From: Massospora cicadina
Lineage: Eukaryota > Entomophthoromycota > Entomophthoromycetes > Entomophthorales > Entomophthoraceae
Direction of reading: 5' to 3'
DNA length: 64,000 nt
Assembly: GCA_022478985.1 (NCBI GenBank)
Contig: JAKSZP010014886.1
Location: 1 to 64,000 of the forward strand
Part shown: in pieces, positions 10,380 through 22,470 of the stretch
Position numbering within the stretch: position 1 is the stretch's first letter
Layout of the letters: each line of letters opens with the position of its first letter
The notes under the pieces: model-generated
Databases searched by the model: none
Told to the model about the DNA's origin: nothing
The model's input: only the letters and a program-made list of their open reading frames with translations
Program-made: the position numbers and the translations under genes

Positions 10380-13300
10380 CGTTAAACATCGCGGGAGCCA
10401 GGGCTCATACGTCCCAAGCCAAAAAGCTGGCATTCCTGTGAAAACCTCTTGTAGACATCTTGGCCATCCAAGAAACCCACTGCCTACAAGGGGAAGAAGA
10501 ATCCTGGTCAACCAGGGTCGCACCATCACATACAGTATGAACGTCTCACTTTGGGGTGATAGTCCAAAACAACAAAAAATTTAAAATTAAAAATTCATCA
10601 TCACACTTGCACAGTTGAGTCCTGGTAGCAACAATCACATGCCAAGATGAAATAATTTCGTTAGCATGTATCTATGCACCGTGCACTGCAACTGAGAGAA
10701 AAAAAATTTGAAAAAATTTCTACTCTCACCCTCCCACCAGATATCATCATGTTAGGCGATTTCAACTGCTGGGATAACCCCAATACAGATTGATGGCCTA
10801 ATCTCAGGGGATACCCACCTGGACACATTGAATATCGCACAATGAAGGCATCTCTTGGCTTACAGGATGCTCTTCCCCCCAATTCACTAATCCTTCCCCA
10901 TATTACAAGACCCAACATATGTGAGGGACTGCTTATATCGATGAGTTGTATTGACCACATCCTCATCCCACAATTCCACCACTCAATAATCTCCAAATTT
11001 ACAACAAAAAAGATCAATTTTTCTGATCAATAATTAGTTGCAGTGCAGTTAGCACCAACCCAATCCCACACACAGGTGTCGCCTTGGAGAAAGCTTCACC
11101 CAGAAGATATAAAATTTCCCAAGATATCTGACTGGGTTGAAAACAAGGCTACAAACCCAGAATTCACAGCCACATTCACTTCAGATCCCATCAGAACATG
11201 GGAAAATTTCAAAAAAGATTTAATCAACAAAACCTGACATATTGCATCACGCAAGTACACCGCGGACACAGCCACAATCAAGCGTACCTTGGCAGAACTA
11301 GATCACCTGGAAATAAATACTCCGATATCTGGCTATAGCCCTAATTGGGGACACAAATGGGCAGAAATTTCAGCCTGACTTAAAAATCTCATCTTTGAAC
11401 ACCAACACAGAATCAAAGTATCAAACAAAGGTAAGTTCATAAAGGAAGGCAAAACCTGTTTGACATACTTTTTCCACCAATTCCACTCCCACAGAAACCA
11501 GCCCACATGCACACAGGTCCGCAAGACCAACGGCACCATGGCAACTGACCCTGAGGAGGTCAAGGCGGAAGTACACCACTATTACACCAAATTATATCAT
11601 GATATGCCAACAGATCCACAAAAAATTAAAGAATTTATTCAAAAACCAAAATACAAAGTACACCACCAAATTACAATATACTATCCCTTATCACATGGGA
11701 GGAGCTTTGGGAAACAATTCGCGGTGCACCACGTAGGAAATGCCCAGGGCCTGATGGGATACCCTACGAATTTTATAAAAAATATTTTCAACAAATCGCC
11801 CCCCTCCTATTGGCGTCAATGAACCAGAGTTTGTTGGAAACACGCCTATTACCAGAGGCCATGAATCCTACGTTATAACCTTGTATAAAAAGGGTGACAA
11901 GTTGGACCTGGCCAACTGGCGCCCAATTGCAATCTCCAACACTGACACAAAGATTCTAACAAAAATTCTAACAGCTAGACTAGGCGCAATTGCATCTGAC
12001 GTCCTATCACCCAACTAGTTTGGGTTTATACCAGGGCGTTCAATCTGGAACAACATACACCCTGTTGCAAACATGTGCCAATCCAAAGCAACTGGTGCCC
12101 TGGTCTTCTTGAATCAGGAAAAGGCGTATGACCGTGTTAGCTGGCCATACCTAAAAGAATGTCTACATGCCTTCAAACTCCCACCAAGATTCATAAAATG
12201 GGCGATGCTCCTAACAGAATCTGCAACCATGGCTGTATGCGGCCCTGGATTCCTAACAAACAATATCAAACCACACAGAGGGCTCAAACAAGGGGAACCC
12301 CTCAGCCCACTGCTATACAATTTCAGCTTTGACCCGCTCCTCCGAGTAACTGACTCACGTCTCATGGGGATAACCGCACAAGGACAACCAACAGTCAAGA
12401 TACTGGCCTTTGCAGATGACTGCGTAGCAGGTATAGCAAACAATGAAGATGCCCAACAGCTGGAACACACTCTAGAGGAATACTCCAAGGTGAGCAATGC
12501 ATCGCTCAACAAAAGGAAGACAGAAATTATCCTCTTAGGCAAATACACAAACAATTGGGCCACAACATCAGAACCTCTTACCAACGCTCAAAGAAAAAAC
12601 CCAATTATTTTACCCTTTGCAACACCTCCCACCCACAATCCTGTCCAACTACTTGGAATCTGGCTAGAATCAGGGGGATATGCTAATGAGACAATGGAAA
12701 GTAACCTGTTACAACGGGTATCCAAACGCGTAGCCTCCCTCAAGGGGAGAACCCCAGGACTAACAGGACGAGTTACAGTTGCTAACTCGCTCATCCTCCC
12801 AATACTGTGATACCAGGCCCATGCAATAGCCTTCTCACCTACCTTTATAACCTCAATTTGCGCGCTTATCCAGGGCTGGCTGTGGCCTGGATCTCACCCT
12901 CCTATACGGATGGAAACACTATTTGGCCCACGCTCAAGCAGAGGCATGGGACTAATAGATTTTAAGAGCCATGTGAATCAAATCCTAGGTACCTGGATAA
13001 AGGAAATCCTTGCTCCAGACCTCCCACAACAACATTGGTCCAGAGCAGCAAGGACTAACTTTGCACAGGCGCTCAAATTAATCAATCCACATAGTTCACC
13101 CAGACTACTTTAATACCTTGCCAAGCATCCTACTGCAACAGGTCCGCATGGAATCTCCCCTCATTTCAAACATATCCTCCAAACTATCCGCCATATGGGA
13201 TGGACCATAGAGAACATGGGTACTATACAGGGAAGGGGATGACCCAGCCCCCAATTCAAATTAAGGAACCCAGAAAACCACCCCCAGAGGGATATGCTCG

Positions 13301-13785
13301 CAACAACCCCAAGCATAGCTAGGTTAAAATACCTAGATATGCTGGACATTCCCTATGATTTAACCATACAGAAGGCAATGTGGAAAATGACTCACCACCC
13401 ACTCCTACAGCCAAGGATAAGAGCAAACGCCTGGCGCTGTTTGAGAAGGACCTATAGGATGGCGGACCGCTCCAACTACCTCCACAAAACATGTGCAGTA
13501 TGTGGAGGGGAGGGATCCCTACATCACCGCCTAGAAACATGCCCCCCAACCAAAGCTATATGGCAGGAAGTCGCACGCCTGCTCAAGATTCAAAACGAAC
13601 AGGAATTCTCGATATCAAAGAGTATCTTTGCGCTCCAGATTGAGTCACCAATCCCATCTACCCTCCGCTCCCTAATAATACCCATTGCAATGTGGACAAT
13701 ACACACAATTGCATTAGATGCGTTCAAGGGCACGGTCTCAACCATTCATGGGATTATTAACAGATTCCATGTCCACTTACTATAG
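10380..13785 (+). pseudogene. LINE-2 ORF2: AP endonuclease, reverse transcriptase, zinc tail; broken
   Basis: The endonuclease is readable across frames: 'VDILAIQETH' at 10448-10480, 'ACIYAP' near 10662, 'IMLGDFNCWDN' near 10748, and 'CIDHIL' near 10950. The RT begins around 11.7 kb ('PGPDGIPYEFY'). Its main open part is 12073-12810, with motif A read as 'FLNQEKAYDRV', 'GLKQGEPLSPLLYNF', and the catalytic 'FADD' at 12409-12420. The motif A aspartate expected before 'QEKAYD' is Asn here. The C-terminal part (13294-13785) has a Cys/His cluster 'CAVCGGEG...HHRLETCP'. Many stops and frameshifts lie between. The normal role is nicking target DNA and priming cDNA synthesis at the nick. Confidence 0.85.
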
Positions 13786-14093
13786 CACTTCCAAGCCTGG
13801 CTCTATGGATTTATGAGACCAAGACAAAAAGCGCTCATAGAATCATGGTTCCCACTCTGGTTCCTCCACACAGACTCTTTCCTTCACACCTGCTCCATAG
13901 CAGGGGAAACCCCCTCGGAGTAGTGCACCAACCCCCCATACCTGGCAGTCCCGCTGGCAACAGGGGTAACTTGAGTACCCTGGGGTGCCCAATTTTTATA
14001 TTTCTTAGTTATTCTCTTAGTTTCACATATATTCAGTAATGTCTGTCCCCTGGTCGGCTTACCTCGGTTAAATAAAATATATAGAGAGGTATT

Positions 14094-15012
14094 TTTTGGT
14101 ACATTAAGCCCATTAAGACGCCAATCACATTACTGATGACCAAACGGCCATAAGTTTGTTTAACTCTTTGCATGTACACAGCAATTGTGTATAGCTCATC
14201 TAGTCATATATCAAGTAAAAACCTTAGCCTCAAATTATTAATATATCTACTTCTGTATATCATGGTTGTTATCCCTTTCCTGTATGACCCACTTCATTTT
14301 CTAGATAGGCATAATAATCATAGCATTGAAACAAGCCTTAAATAGAAGACTGTAGAGATGGAATTGTTTTCAAGAGGTTATGATACCTTTTTCATGCATT
14401 TAATAGCTTTTTCATCTTTTTATTAGAATTACATTTCACCCTTATATTAAGCTTTTGTAAAAAGAAAATTATTGGTGGATCTTTTATATTCTTATCCCAC
14501 TTTTATATAGTTGTGGAATTGGATTTAAAAAACCTAAGGGGATATTAGTTTAAGTCTACCTTATAAGAAAGTGTCTCACTCAACTCTAACTGTAGCGGCG
14601 TATCAGGGTATTTAAGTTAATTATTGTTCTTTCTGAATTTTCTGGATGTGATGTAGATTTATATGACGATTGTATTTTATTTTTTAAAAACTGATCAGTA
14701 GACCCCATTTTTATACCATCTTTAATTTTTTGGACTACTGTTTTCTATAGCAATATATTGAGTAGGGCTTCCTCTTTATATACCTTAACATTCCCTAGAA
14801 ATTGATAGGAAGTAGAGGCTATAAAGAATGGAATTTAATGATAGAACCCCCCAACATTCATCCATCAATTTAATCAAGCCAGCTTTAATTGCCAAAATAA
14901 TCTTTAGAGTTGAGCTTAATTACCTGAAGAAATGCACCTAGAAAACTAGGTGAAAGGCTAGCCTAAGGGCTTAACATATTAAGCTGAACTTTGGCTACAT
15001 ATAAATTAATTG
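14094..15012. other. AT-rich stretch without recognised gene
   Basis: No open frame of note and no terminal repeats. It separates the LINE-2 target site from the SINE carrying LINE-3. Confidence 0.5.
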
Positions 15013-15589
15013 AAGCTTTAGACATAGAAAAAATATTTGAGGTGGGTTGATCTTAGGACTAATATGCCACACCAAGAATTTATTCTAGCCACTACAGGTT
15101 TTGAACTCAAAACCTGCACTAGGGTGGAAGCAGTTTTACCTGCCCAGCTTTTTATATAAAAACTCCATACTTTATTTAAACGTAAATTTGAAGGGAAAGT
15201 AAGAGGGAGGGCAGATACAGGTGATTTTGCCAAGGGTGATAAGGAATGGTGGTTTGTGCCACTAGAGTTCTAGCACCTCTGACCATTTTTGATTGACAAT
15301 TGCCATTGCTAGCCATGGTTCTAGCATTGGAAGTCTTACAGGCCATTTGATTCTCAGTCAATTAGTTGCCTCATCACATATGATGAGCAATCCGGCGTGG
15401 AAAGCCAAATGTGCAGCTTTATAAACACCCAGGGATTAGGTGCGAAAATTTTGAGATCTGACAGAGCTGATCAGAAATAATCCAAATGGTCTTCAATACC
15501 AAACCTTTGTGGTGGGGGCGCTCATTGCTCAAAGCCTTGGCGATGAGCGCGCAGTGAACTACCCATACACAATAATGGTAAATGAAGGC

Positions 15590-18500
15590 TCATAGTTGGA
15601 TTGGAGCCATTCTCAGGTTTTTTGTGAGGAAAAGATCCTGTGATGGATGTATTCCCAGCGGTGATTGTTTGCCTGATAGGATGTAACGCATCATGGTCCA
15701 GTATTTTTTGAACACAGCGCATTCATAGTAACGGTGGACTATGTCTGCTTCCAATTCAGCGCATATGGGGCATTCTTTGTGCTGGTAGTCTGGCCCAATG
15801 TGTTTGCCTGATTTGAATGTCCAATTTATGATCCGCCAGGGTACTGAATGCTGTTTGGCTGTTACCAAACGGGAGTTCAGGCCCAAAATTAATTCCTTTG
15901 TCAGGTAGTTGGTGTCAGGGCCTTCAGTAGTCCAGTCATTTAGGATTCGTGGATGGGTGTGCAGATTGCACCCCAGTTTTGGGAGTGAATCCCCATATTC
16001 TATCAGCATCAATTTGTATCTTGTTTGATCAACTTGGTTGCATATTTGTCAGCGATTCAGTTATGCTCCTCCCAGCTTGTTGCAGAATCGTTGCAGAATT
16101 ATGTACTTCAACGTCCCTTTGAATTTGGTCAGTGTCTCAGTCCAATCGCTCAAATAACCATCCACCCTGGCACATGGCCCAATTGCATAGACACCAGTAG
16201 TGTGGAGTACCTTTTTGGGAGGTTATCCGCGGGTGGTGCGCCATCCATTCTCATATTGAGCAGGGAGAGACCAGCTCATGGATGCCTTAAACTCTTGCCC
16301 AGTTCACGCCCCACGCTAGGGTCAGGCAGCGCATGTGCGTCTGTGTTAGCTTCAGGAACAGCTTCCCCCATATATGCTGGGCGCGATATTCGAAGTTCAG
16401 GAGGCCCATGCCTCCTTTGTTCTTTGGTTTCGACAGGGCTTCCAGCAGTATTAGTGCTGCCTTTTCCTTGAACCACAGGAAGGTTTGGAGCATTGTCCTG
16501 ATTTTCTTCTCTAAGTTCAGGCTCATTGGCAGCACATGAGCGACATACCACAACTTTGAGAAGATGAAGATGTTTTTTGCCTGCACTTTCTCCTCAAGGC
16601 ATAGTCTGGCGCTCTTCCAGCATGCCATTCATATCGATAAGCTTGACAATACTTCCTGTTTGGTCTCCAGTACCGCTGATCCCTTATTGTTGAAGAGTAT
16701 TCTGGGGTATCAGATTGTCTGGGAGTTTGTGATTGGCGTTGTGTCAGTCAGTGGGCTGAAGTTCAGGTTGCTGACCCTCATCACTTAGGTTTTTGCCAAG
16801 TTTATTTTGCGTTTGATGCTAGCTGGTAGAGGCTTAATAGTTCCTTGGCGCCCTGGAGGTCAGTGGTGAGCTTATGCCTACTACCATATCATCAGCAAAT
16901 GCTAGCATCTTCAGTGGCATTTGGTTAGGATGGACTAAACCCCAGAGCTTCAAGTCCGCTGCCGCCAGTAGAACGTTGGCTGCAAATTTAAAGAGTATTA
17001 ATGACATAGGGTCACCTTGTTGGAGACCTTGCCCAACAGGGATTTCATTGGTTATGCCATCTGTGACAATCATCTTCATTACCAGGTCTAAGTACAGCGT
17101 CGTTATCCCTGCTCAAAATTTGTTGGGAATACCAACTTCCCTTAGTGCCTCATGAAGGAATGACCACGCTACTTGGTCATATGCCTTTTCCATGTTAGGG
17201 AACATAAGGTACCCCTGTTTGATGCCCCTCACATCCTAGAGTACGCTCTGGATTGAACCAATGCTGTCCCATATACTACGGCCTTTGACGAGCCATTCTG
17301 GGCATTATGGAGCATGCGCGGTACCAGTGCCATCAGTAGATTAGATAGTATGCGCGTGAGCAGTTTATATTTGGCATTTGATAGTGCAATTGGGCGCTAG
17401 TTCCAAAGTTGGCGTCTGAGGCCCTTTTTAAACAAAAGTATAACTTGGGTCTCTTGGCCTCCCGGAATTTGCTGGCTATTTTGTAAACAGTGGTTAAAGA
17501 GGGCTTTGAGCTCTGGCGTGATGTGGTCTCGGAATATGCTGTATATTTCTGCACACATATTGTCAGGGCCTGGTGCTTTCATTCTTGGTGACTCCTTTAG
17601 CACCCTCTTAACTTCATCAATAGAGATTTCAGCAGATAGCTTGGCAACATCTTCTGGCGTACAGCCCCCCAGTGCTGGCTTGGCCAGGTCAATAAGGGTT
17701 TTTGTCACCAATTTGCTCATTTCTCGTTGTCAGAAAAGATTACTGTAGAGCTACTTGACCTCACGCTTGATTGTTTCAGGGTCTGTTAATACTCCCCCTT
17801 ACGCTGTCTCCACTTTCTGTACCCTAGCCTTGGTTCAAATTTCCTTGAGGTGCTTCAGGCCCTCTTTGGTCATTGTCCCCGCTAGGCTCTGATATTGGTA
17901 AGTCACATTGGTTCATCTCTCTGAGTCTTGCTTCATTATTATGGCCCGATACTTTTTGTGTGTTGTTTGGTACTTGCTCCATCAGCCCTTGCTGTCCCGC
18001 TGAGTGAGCCTCAGCCTTTCTAATTTAGACTTCAGTTGCTTCACGGCGGCAGTTCACTTGTAGGAGGTCACTTTTTCAAACTTCATACAATTGTGCTTCA
18101 TTTTCGCTTTGATCTGGGTCCATCGTTCTAGCAGGTTCAACTCCATGCAGTTGTCCAAATATGCTACCAGTTGATCCAGTCCAGCATTAATATTTTGGCG
18201 CCATTCTTCATCCCTCAGCGTGGCTGGTGCCAGTTGCCACTGCAGTTCCTTGGAGGTTCATCAAGATCAATATTCATGTGGATGACCATGTGGTCACTTT
18301 GGGCATTTATGATAACCTTATTGTTGTTGGACATCATTGGCTTGAGATCCGATGACACTAGGATGTAGTCTAAATGTGATCCCAACAGTGGGGATCCAGC
18401 GGCGTCATATGGCCACTGCATTAAGTTGGCCAGGTCATCATCCTCTTTGTCGATCATTAGGCACATCCCCAATTTGACTAGGTAATCCAGCATCTTGTCA

Positions 18501-18964
18501 GCTTTACTGTTGGGATGTTCTCTCATTGGGAACATATCCTGGCTCACATTCATCTAACAGTTCGGGTCTCCTGCTATTACAGTCGTTGCTTTGGATGGCA
18601 CTTCCACTAAGAATTCCCAAAAAATATGGTTTTTGTGGAGCTTTGGTGGGGCGTAGACTGCTACCGCATTTATGCTCTTGCAAGTTTCTCTGTTTGTAGC
18701 TGTCGCTATCAAGATCCTTCCAGCGTGAGTTTCTTCCATAAATTCCAGGTCTATTTTCTTGTCCATTGTGATTATCGCCACATGGTCCGTCCAGAGGGCT
18801 TGGTAGCCTATTTGGTGGGACCATGGGTGGTTTTTTGCGTCACAGTTTGAGCTTGGTATCATTTCCTTTTGGCTACCAGCTTGTGTTTCTGAAATAAAGA
18901 TTAGGTCGATATTATTAGTTTTTAAATGGTGCATCTTCGACCTCCTCATTTGTATGCTCGCCAT
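15590..18964 (-). pseudogene. LINE-3 ORF2: AP endonuclease, reverse transcriptase, zinc tail; broken
   Basis: On the minus strand from 18964: endonuclease motifs 'LIFISETQ', 'VAVYAPP', 'VIAGDPNC' (the usual GDFN has lost its Phe), 'LDYILVSSD' and 'SDHMVIHM'. The RT follows with 'KAPGPDNMCAEIYSIF', 'ETQVILLFKKG', 'GLQQGDPMSLILF' and the catalytic 'MLAFADDMVVG' (FADD at 16899-16888). A thumb-like region 'GGMGLLNFEYRAQHIWG' and a Cys/His cluster 'CPICAELEADIVHRYYEC' (near 15700-15780) end the protein. Frames change at several places, for example near 18550 and 17400, and stops occur, so no full enzyme can be made. The overall order equals that of LINE-2, but sequence identity is low. Confidence 0.85.
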
Positions 18965-20589
18965 CCCCTAAGCATTTGTGGTCACTATCCTCATTTCTGG
19001 CTGCCTGACCCACGGGTATGATGTTTACTGTTGTCTGAGTTGTGGATCACATCATGTACTGAGGTCTGGTTGGTAGATGATGGTGGCGTCGATGGTTGGT
19101 GGGGTGTATTACTCAGTTTTCAGGATCAGTTGGTTGGGACTGGGATTATATTCCCGGGCATCCTGTGTACTGGGAATTCAGTCGCCATCCCCATCTCCAT
19201 ATTGATGGATAATGGGGATGGTTTTATGATTGGGTCCAGGTGCCCCTTGTCCCCTGCTAGTGGAGTGGCAGATTCCCCCTCATCCATCATTTGGATTCTC
19301 ACCCCTCCATTTGATTTAGTGGCAGAACTCAATTTTTAGTTGGCAATTGCCCAACTGACTTTGTTGATTTTGTCACATCTGCTGAGTTTTTGCTGGTCGC
19401 CTTGGGTTTATTTGCCAATGACTTCTGATTTGATTTAGTATTCACTTTCGCTTGGTGGGCTTCAATTTTGGTTTGTTGGCTTCCTGCGTCCATCCTTTCT
19501 TGGGGGATTTCTTCAGGTTCACCTTCTGCCATCTTTCCTCCTCGTGTACCATCCATTCTGCTTGAGTTGGATGTTTCTCTGCTGGTCCAGGGTCAGTTCC
19601 CTCATCCATTGAGTAAGATTTGAGGTTCAGATTTATAAATGGTTCATCATCCACTTCAGGTTGCTTTGCCACTTCTCGTTCCCATGCTTCTCTATGTGCC
19701 AGGTCCAATTCTTGTTGTTGGCGTTTCATGTCCGCTACCTCCATTAGGCTGCGCAGGATCCATTCTCTAGATTTTGGGCGGAGGAAAGTCTTGGTATTGA
19801 CCTTGGTGATCCCCTGATGGGGTTGTATTCATATTCCTGAGTAGTTTTACCTTTACAGTGGTGGCATTGAGCCATTGTGTGGCCAATCTGGTAACAGAAC
19901 TGGCACACTTGTTTCGCATCTTCCTGCTCGATGTATACTACATTGTTGAGGCTGGGCAGGTGGATGAATTGGGGTAGAGCAATTTTGTTCAGCTTCATCC
20001 AGGGAGCTGGTTCATACAGCGCTTCCACTGTCCAGGGATGGAGGCACTTCATGATGTAATCACCACCAGCTTGCCAAAATTATAGTACTTCCCCATAGTA
20101 TGATAATCCAGTCCAGATCTCTTCATGCACTCACTCCTGTTTGCAATTGGTGGGGAGGATCTGGAAGATTACCCACCTTGCGGTTTGGTTGGCATATCTG
20201 GTCGGCTCCATTTGCAGATAAATCCTCTTGTATTTGATGCTGATTTCGAGGAGTTTCTTGTGGTCCAATTCACCTGGAATCGCTATATCTATATAGCCTC
20301 GTTTGGGTATCCAGTGGTGATCAAAATCCCATCCAGCTAAGACTCTTTTTAAGTTCCTGATAAATTGACATTATCAGGTTAGACCATTCCTCCTCCTCCA
20401 CTAGCTGCAGGTGGATTCGATAGCATCCTTTAGGTATGATTTGGTGCCTGGCAGTATGTAAAGCCCCACTGATCAACTGACAGATGTACTCAATGTGGCT
20501 CCCTGCTCCATTCCAGGTGTTGTCATCAGTATGCGCTGCCGCTGCGCTGTAGGATTTGGTTTTCATGCATGGTTTGGCTACATCAGCGT

Positions 20590-22095
20590 ATGTCTTCCCC
20601 TTCAAAATCCAGCTTACCAATTCATCTAGGCTGAACCCCCAGTTTCAGAATGCTTCGATCTGATGAATGCTGATACCTCGGTGACTGATAGTTTAAGCCA
20701 TTTGCACTCCAATCTCAAGGCTCTGCCACTCGAGGGCATCCATCAGCAAGAACCCTAGTTGTTACCACTTGAGGGTGGATTCTGGGCCACACGTTGGGTG
20801 GAAGTATGTTTGAAGGACCTCCATCATAACTGAGCTACGCTGGCACCAGTCCCTTACTGTGACACTATTCTAGTCACCATCTGTAAATACTCATGCCATG
20901 GCTGCCAGAACTCCTTCTTCACTCCATTGGAACGCTTTGGAGGGGGCGAAACCTTAGGCGGCATATGAGGCCACTAGCGTCAGTTCCAGGAAGGATTGCT
21001 TCCAATCCTGTATGGTTTCGATGCAGATCCCTGCTTTGAGCCATTCTCAGCCCAAGTCTGGGGTCATGACCCCTTTTATCGCTGTTGCTGCCTGTGGTGA
21101 AATCTCATGTTCCATCCACGGTTGGGCTGACTCAGGGGAACCCCGCTGCATCCCAGTCTGCAGCTTCGGCAAGTGTTGCGACATTGTGCCATATTTTCCA
21201 CTTTTTGATTGGGAATGGTCAGCCTCTAAGGGTTTTGTGAATTGGTTTAGTCACCCCCAGCTCCTCCCATTTGCACAATAGGTCCATACAGGCCCCCGCT
21301 TGGAACCAGTATTTCATTTCCATTGGTGTGAATCTGTTTGCAGACCAGTTGATGGCCTCTTCTGGCGACCAATCCTGGAAAGGCCCCCACTCCACCACTT
21401 TTTCCTTTGTCCAGCCCACTTTCATCAGGTCTGATGCAGTGGCTGGTGAGATTCAGGTGTACAACCAGTATAGGTCCTCGGTTGGCTTTAACCTGGCTGT
21501 GATCCACAGTAGTGCCTCCTCTGGGGAGAATGTGGTATTATACCATTCCAGTGCCATGTCCACTGGAATGGTGTGTCAGGCCCATTTGAGGGCAGTTGAG
21601 ACTTTCAGGGATCGTTTTGCATAATTGGCTAATTCTGATGGGTTGAGGCCCGAGCTCCTGATGTCTTGGGCACATCATGCTGTAATGCCTGCCTTGTTAT
21701 ACTCCATCACATTTAAAAGGTTGATGCTGGCCTCCATCCAGGCCTTCTCATCTGCCAGTTTTAAATCTTTGCAGATTGCAGCCTCAATAACCTTGTTATC
21801 CATGGGGATTTTCATCCATTCCAGGGCATCTTTGGTCCAAACTCATGACGCTTTGAATAGTACTGCCATGTAAATTGAGATTTGGGTATTTAGCTAGCAT
21901 TTGGCCATTCCGGCAAAAAACTTGTGGTCTTGCCACATAGCTGTGACAGCTGGTTTGATACCTTTATAGACCCACTGAGTTGCCGTAGAGTATGGGAACT
22001 GAAAGGCCTCCCATTGTTTAACTTTGCGGGTGGACAAACCTTGATGCACCAACATGTCTTACTGAATTGGGGTATATTTCACCGCCCTGGCCACT
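20590..22095 (-). repeat. 13-residue W-x4-[FIL]-[ST]-P-E-x-A protein repeat array in LINE-3 ORF1
   Basis: In minus-strand translation tryptophans recur every 13 codons. Examples are 'WEAFQFPYSTATQ' then 'WVYKGIKPAVTAM', 'WYNTTFSPEEALL' then 'WITARLKPTEDLY', 'WSANRFTPMEMKY' then 'WFQAGACMDLLCK', and 'WLKAGICIETIQD'. The frame is unbroken by indels from 22013 to about 21140 (stops occur). It then shifts once and continues to 'WILKGKTYADVAK' at 20611. About 36 units fit, with only three one-residue slips. The pattern (bulky residue, G-F, S/T-P-E-E-A) suggests short paired helices forming a solenoid. I cannot name the family. Confidence 0.8.
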
Positions 22096-22455
22096 AACTT
22101 GACCGCCATCAGTGTTTCAGCCCCTTTTGGAAGTACTTTTAGTTTTTTTGCCAAATTTTCTCAAGTGTCTGATCCCTTAGATTTGGCCCCTGATATAGCT
22201 TCACCCCCATCAGGGTTAGTCCCTGATGGTTCATATTGGTTTGGCAATTGGCTCTGTGCTGATCTAATCCCCTCTGATGGCTTAAAATTGTCAGGGTTTG
22301 TTCCTGATTGTTCATTAGGGATCAGCTGTCAATTTTTGGTTGATCTAGACCTCCCTGTTGACATGAATTTGTTGGGAATTGCACCCAATGGTGTATCAGG
22401 GATCATGCCCAATGATTTGCTCATGTTGCTGGATCAATTTTGGTTGGGGACCGTT

Positions 22456-22470
22456 TGCCCCCCCCCCCAA
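22456..22470. repeat. C homopolymer
   Basis: A run of eleven C within LINE-3 ORF1. It is a likely slippage site and a possible cause of one frame change in the linker. Confidence 0.7.

Larger units (their letters stand above)
8843..14076 (+). mobile_element. Nearly full-length LINE (LINE-2), inactivated
   Basis: A 5.2-kb non-LTR retrotransposon with a short 5' UTR, ORF1 (from 8929), ORF2 (endonuclease, RT, zinc-binding tail) and a 3' end TGTCTGTCCCCTGGTCGGCTTACCTCGGTTAAATAAA. The flanks ATATATAGAGGTATT (8828-8842) and ATATATAGAGAGGTATT (14077-14093) look like a TSD that has since gained or lost an AG. Several frameshifts and stops make it non-autonomous now. Its tail is the one found on LINE-1, the half-LINEs and several SINEs, so active relatives are the likely driver of those. 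Confidence 0.85.
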
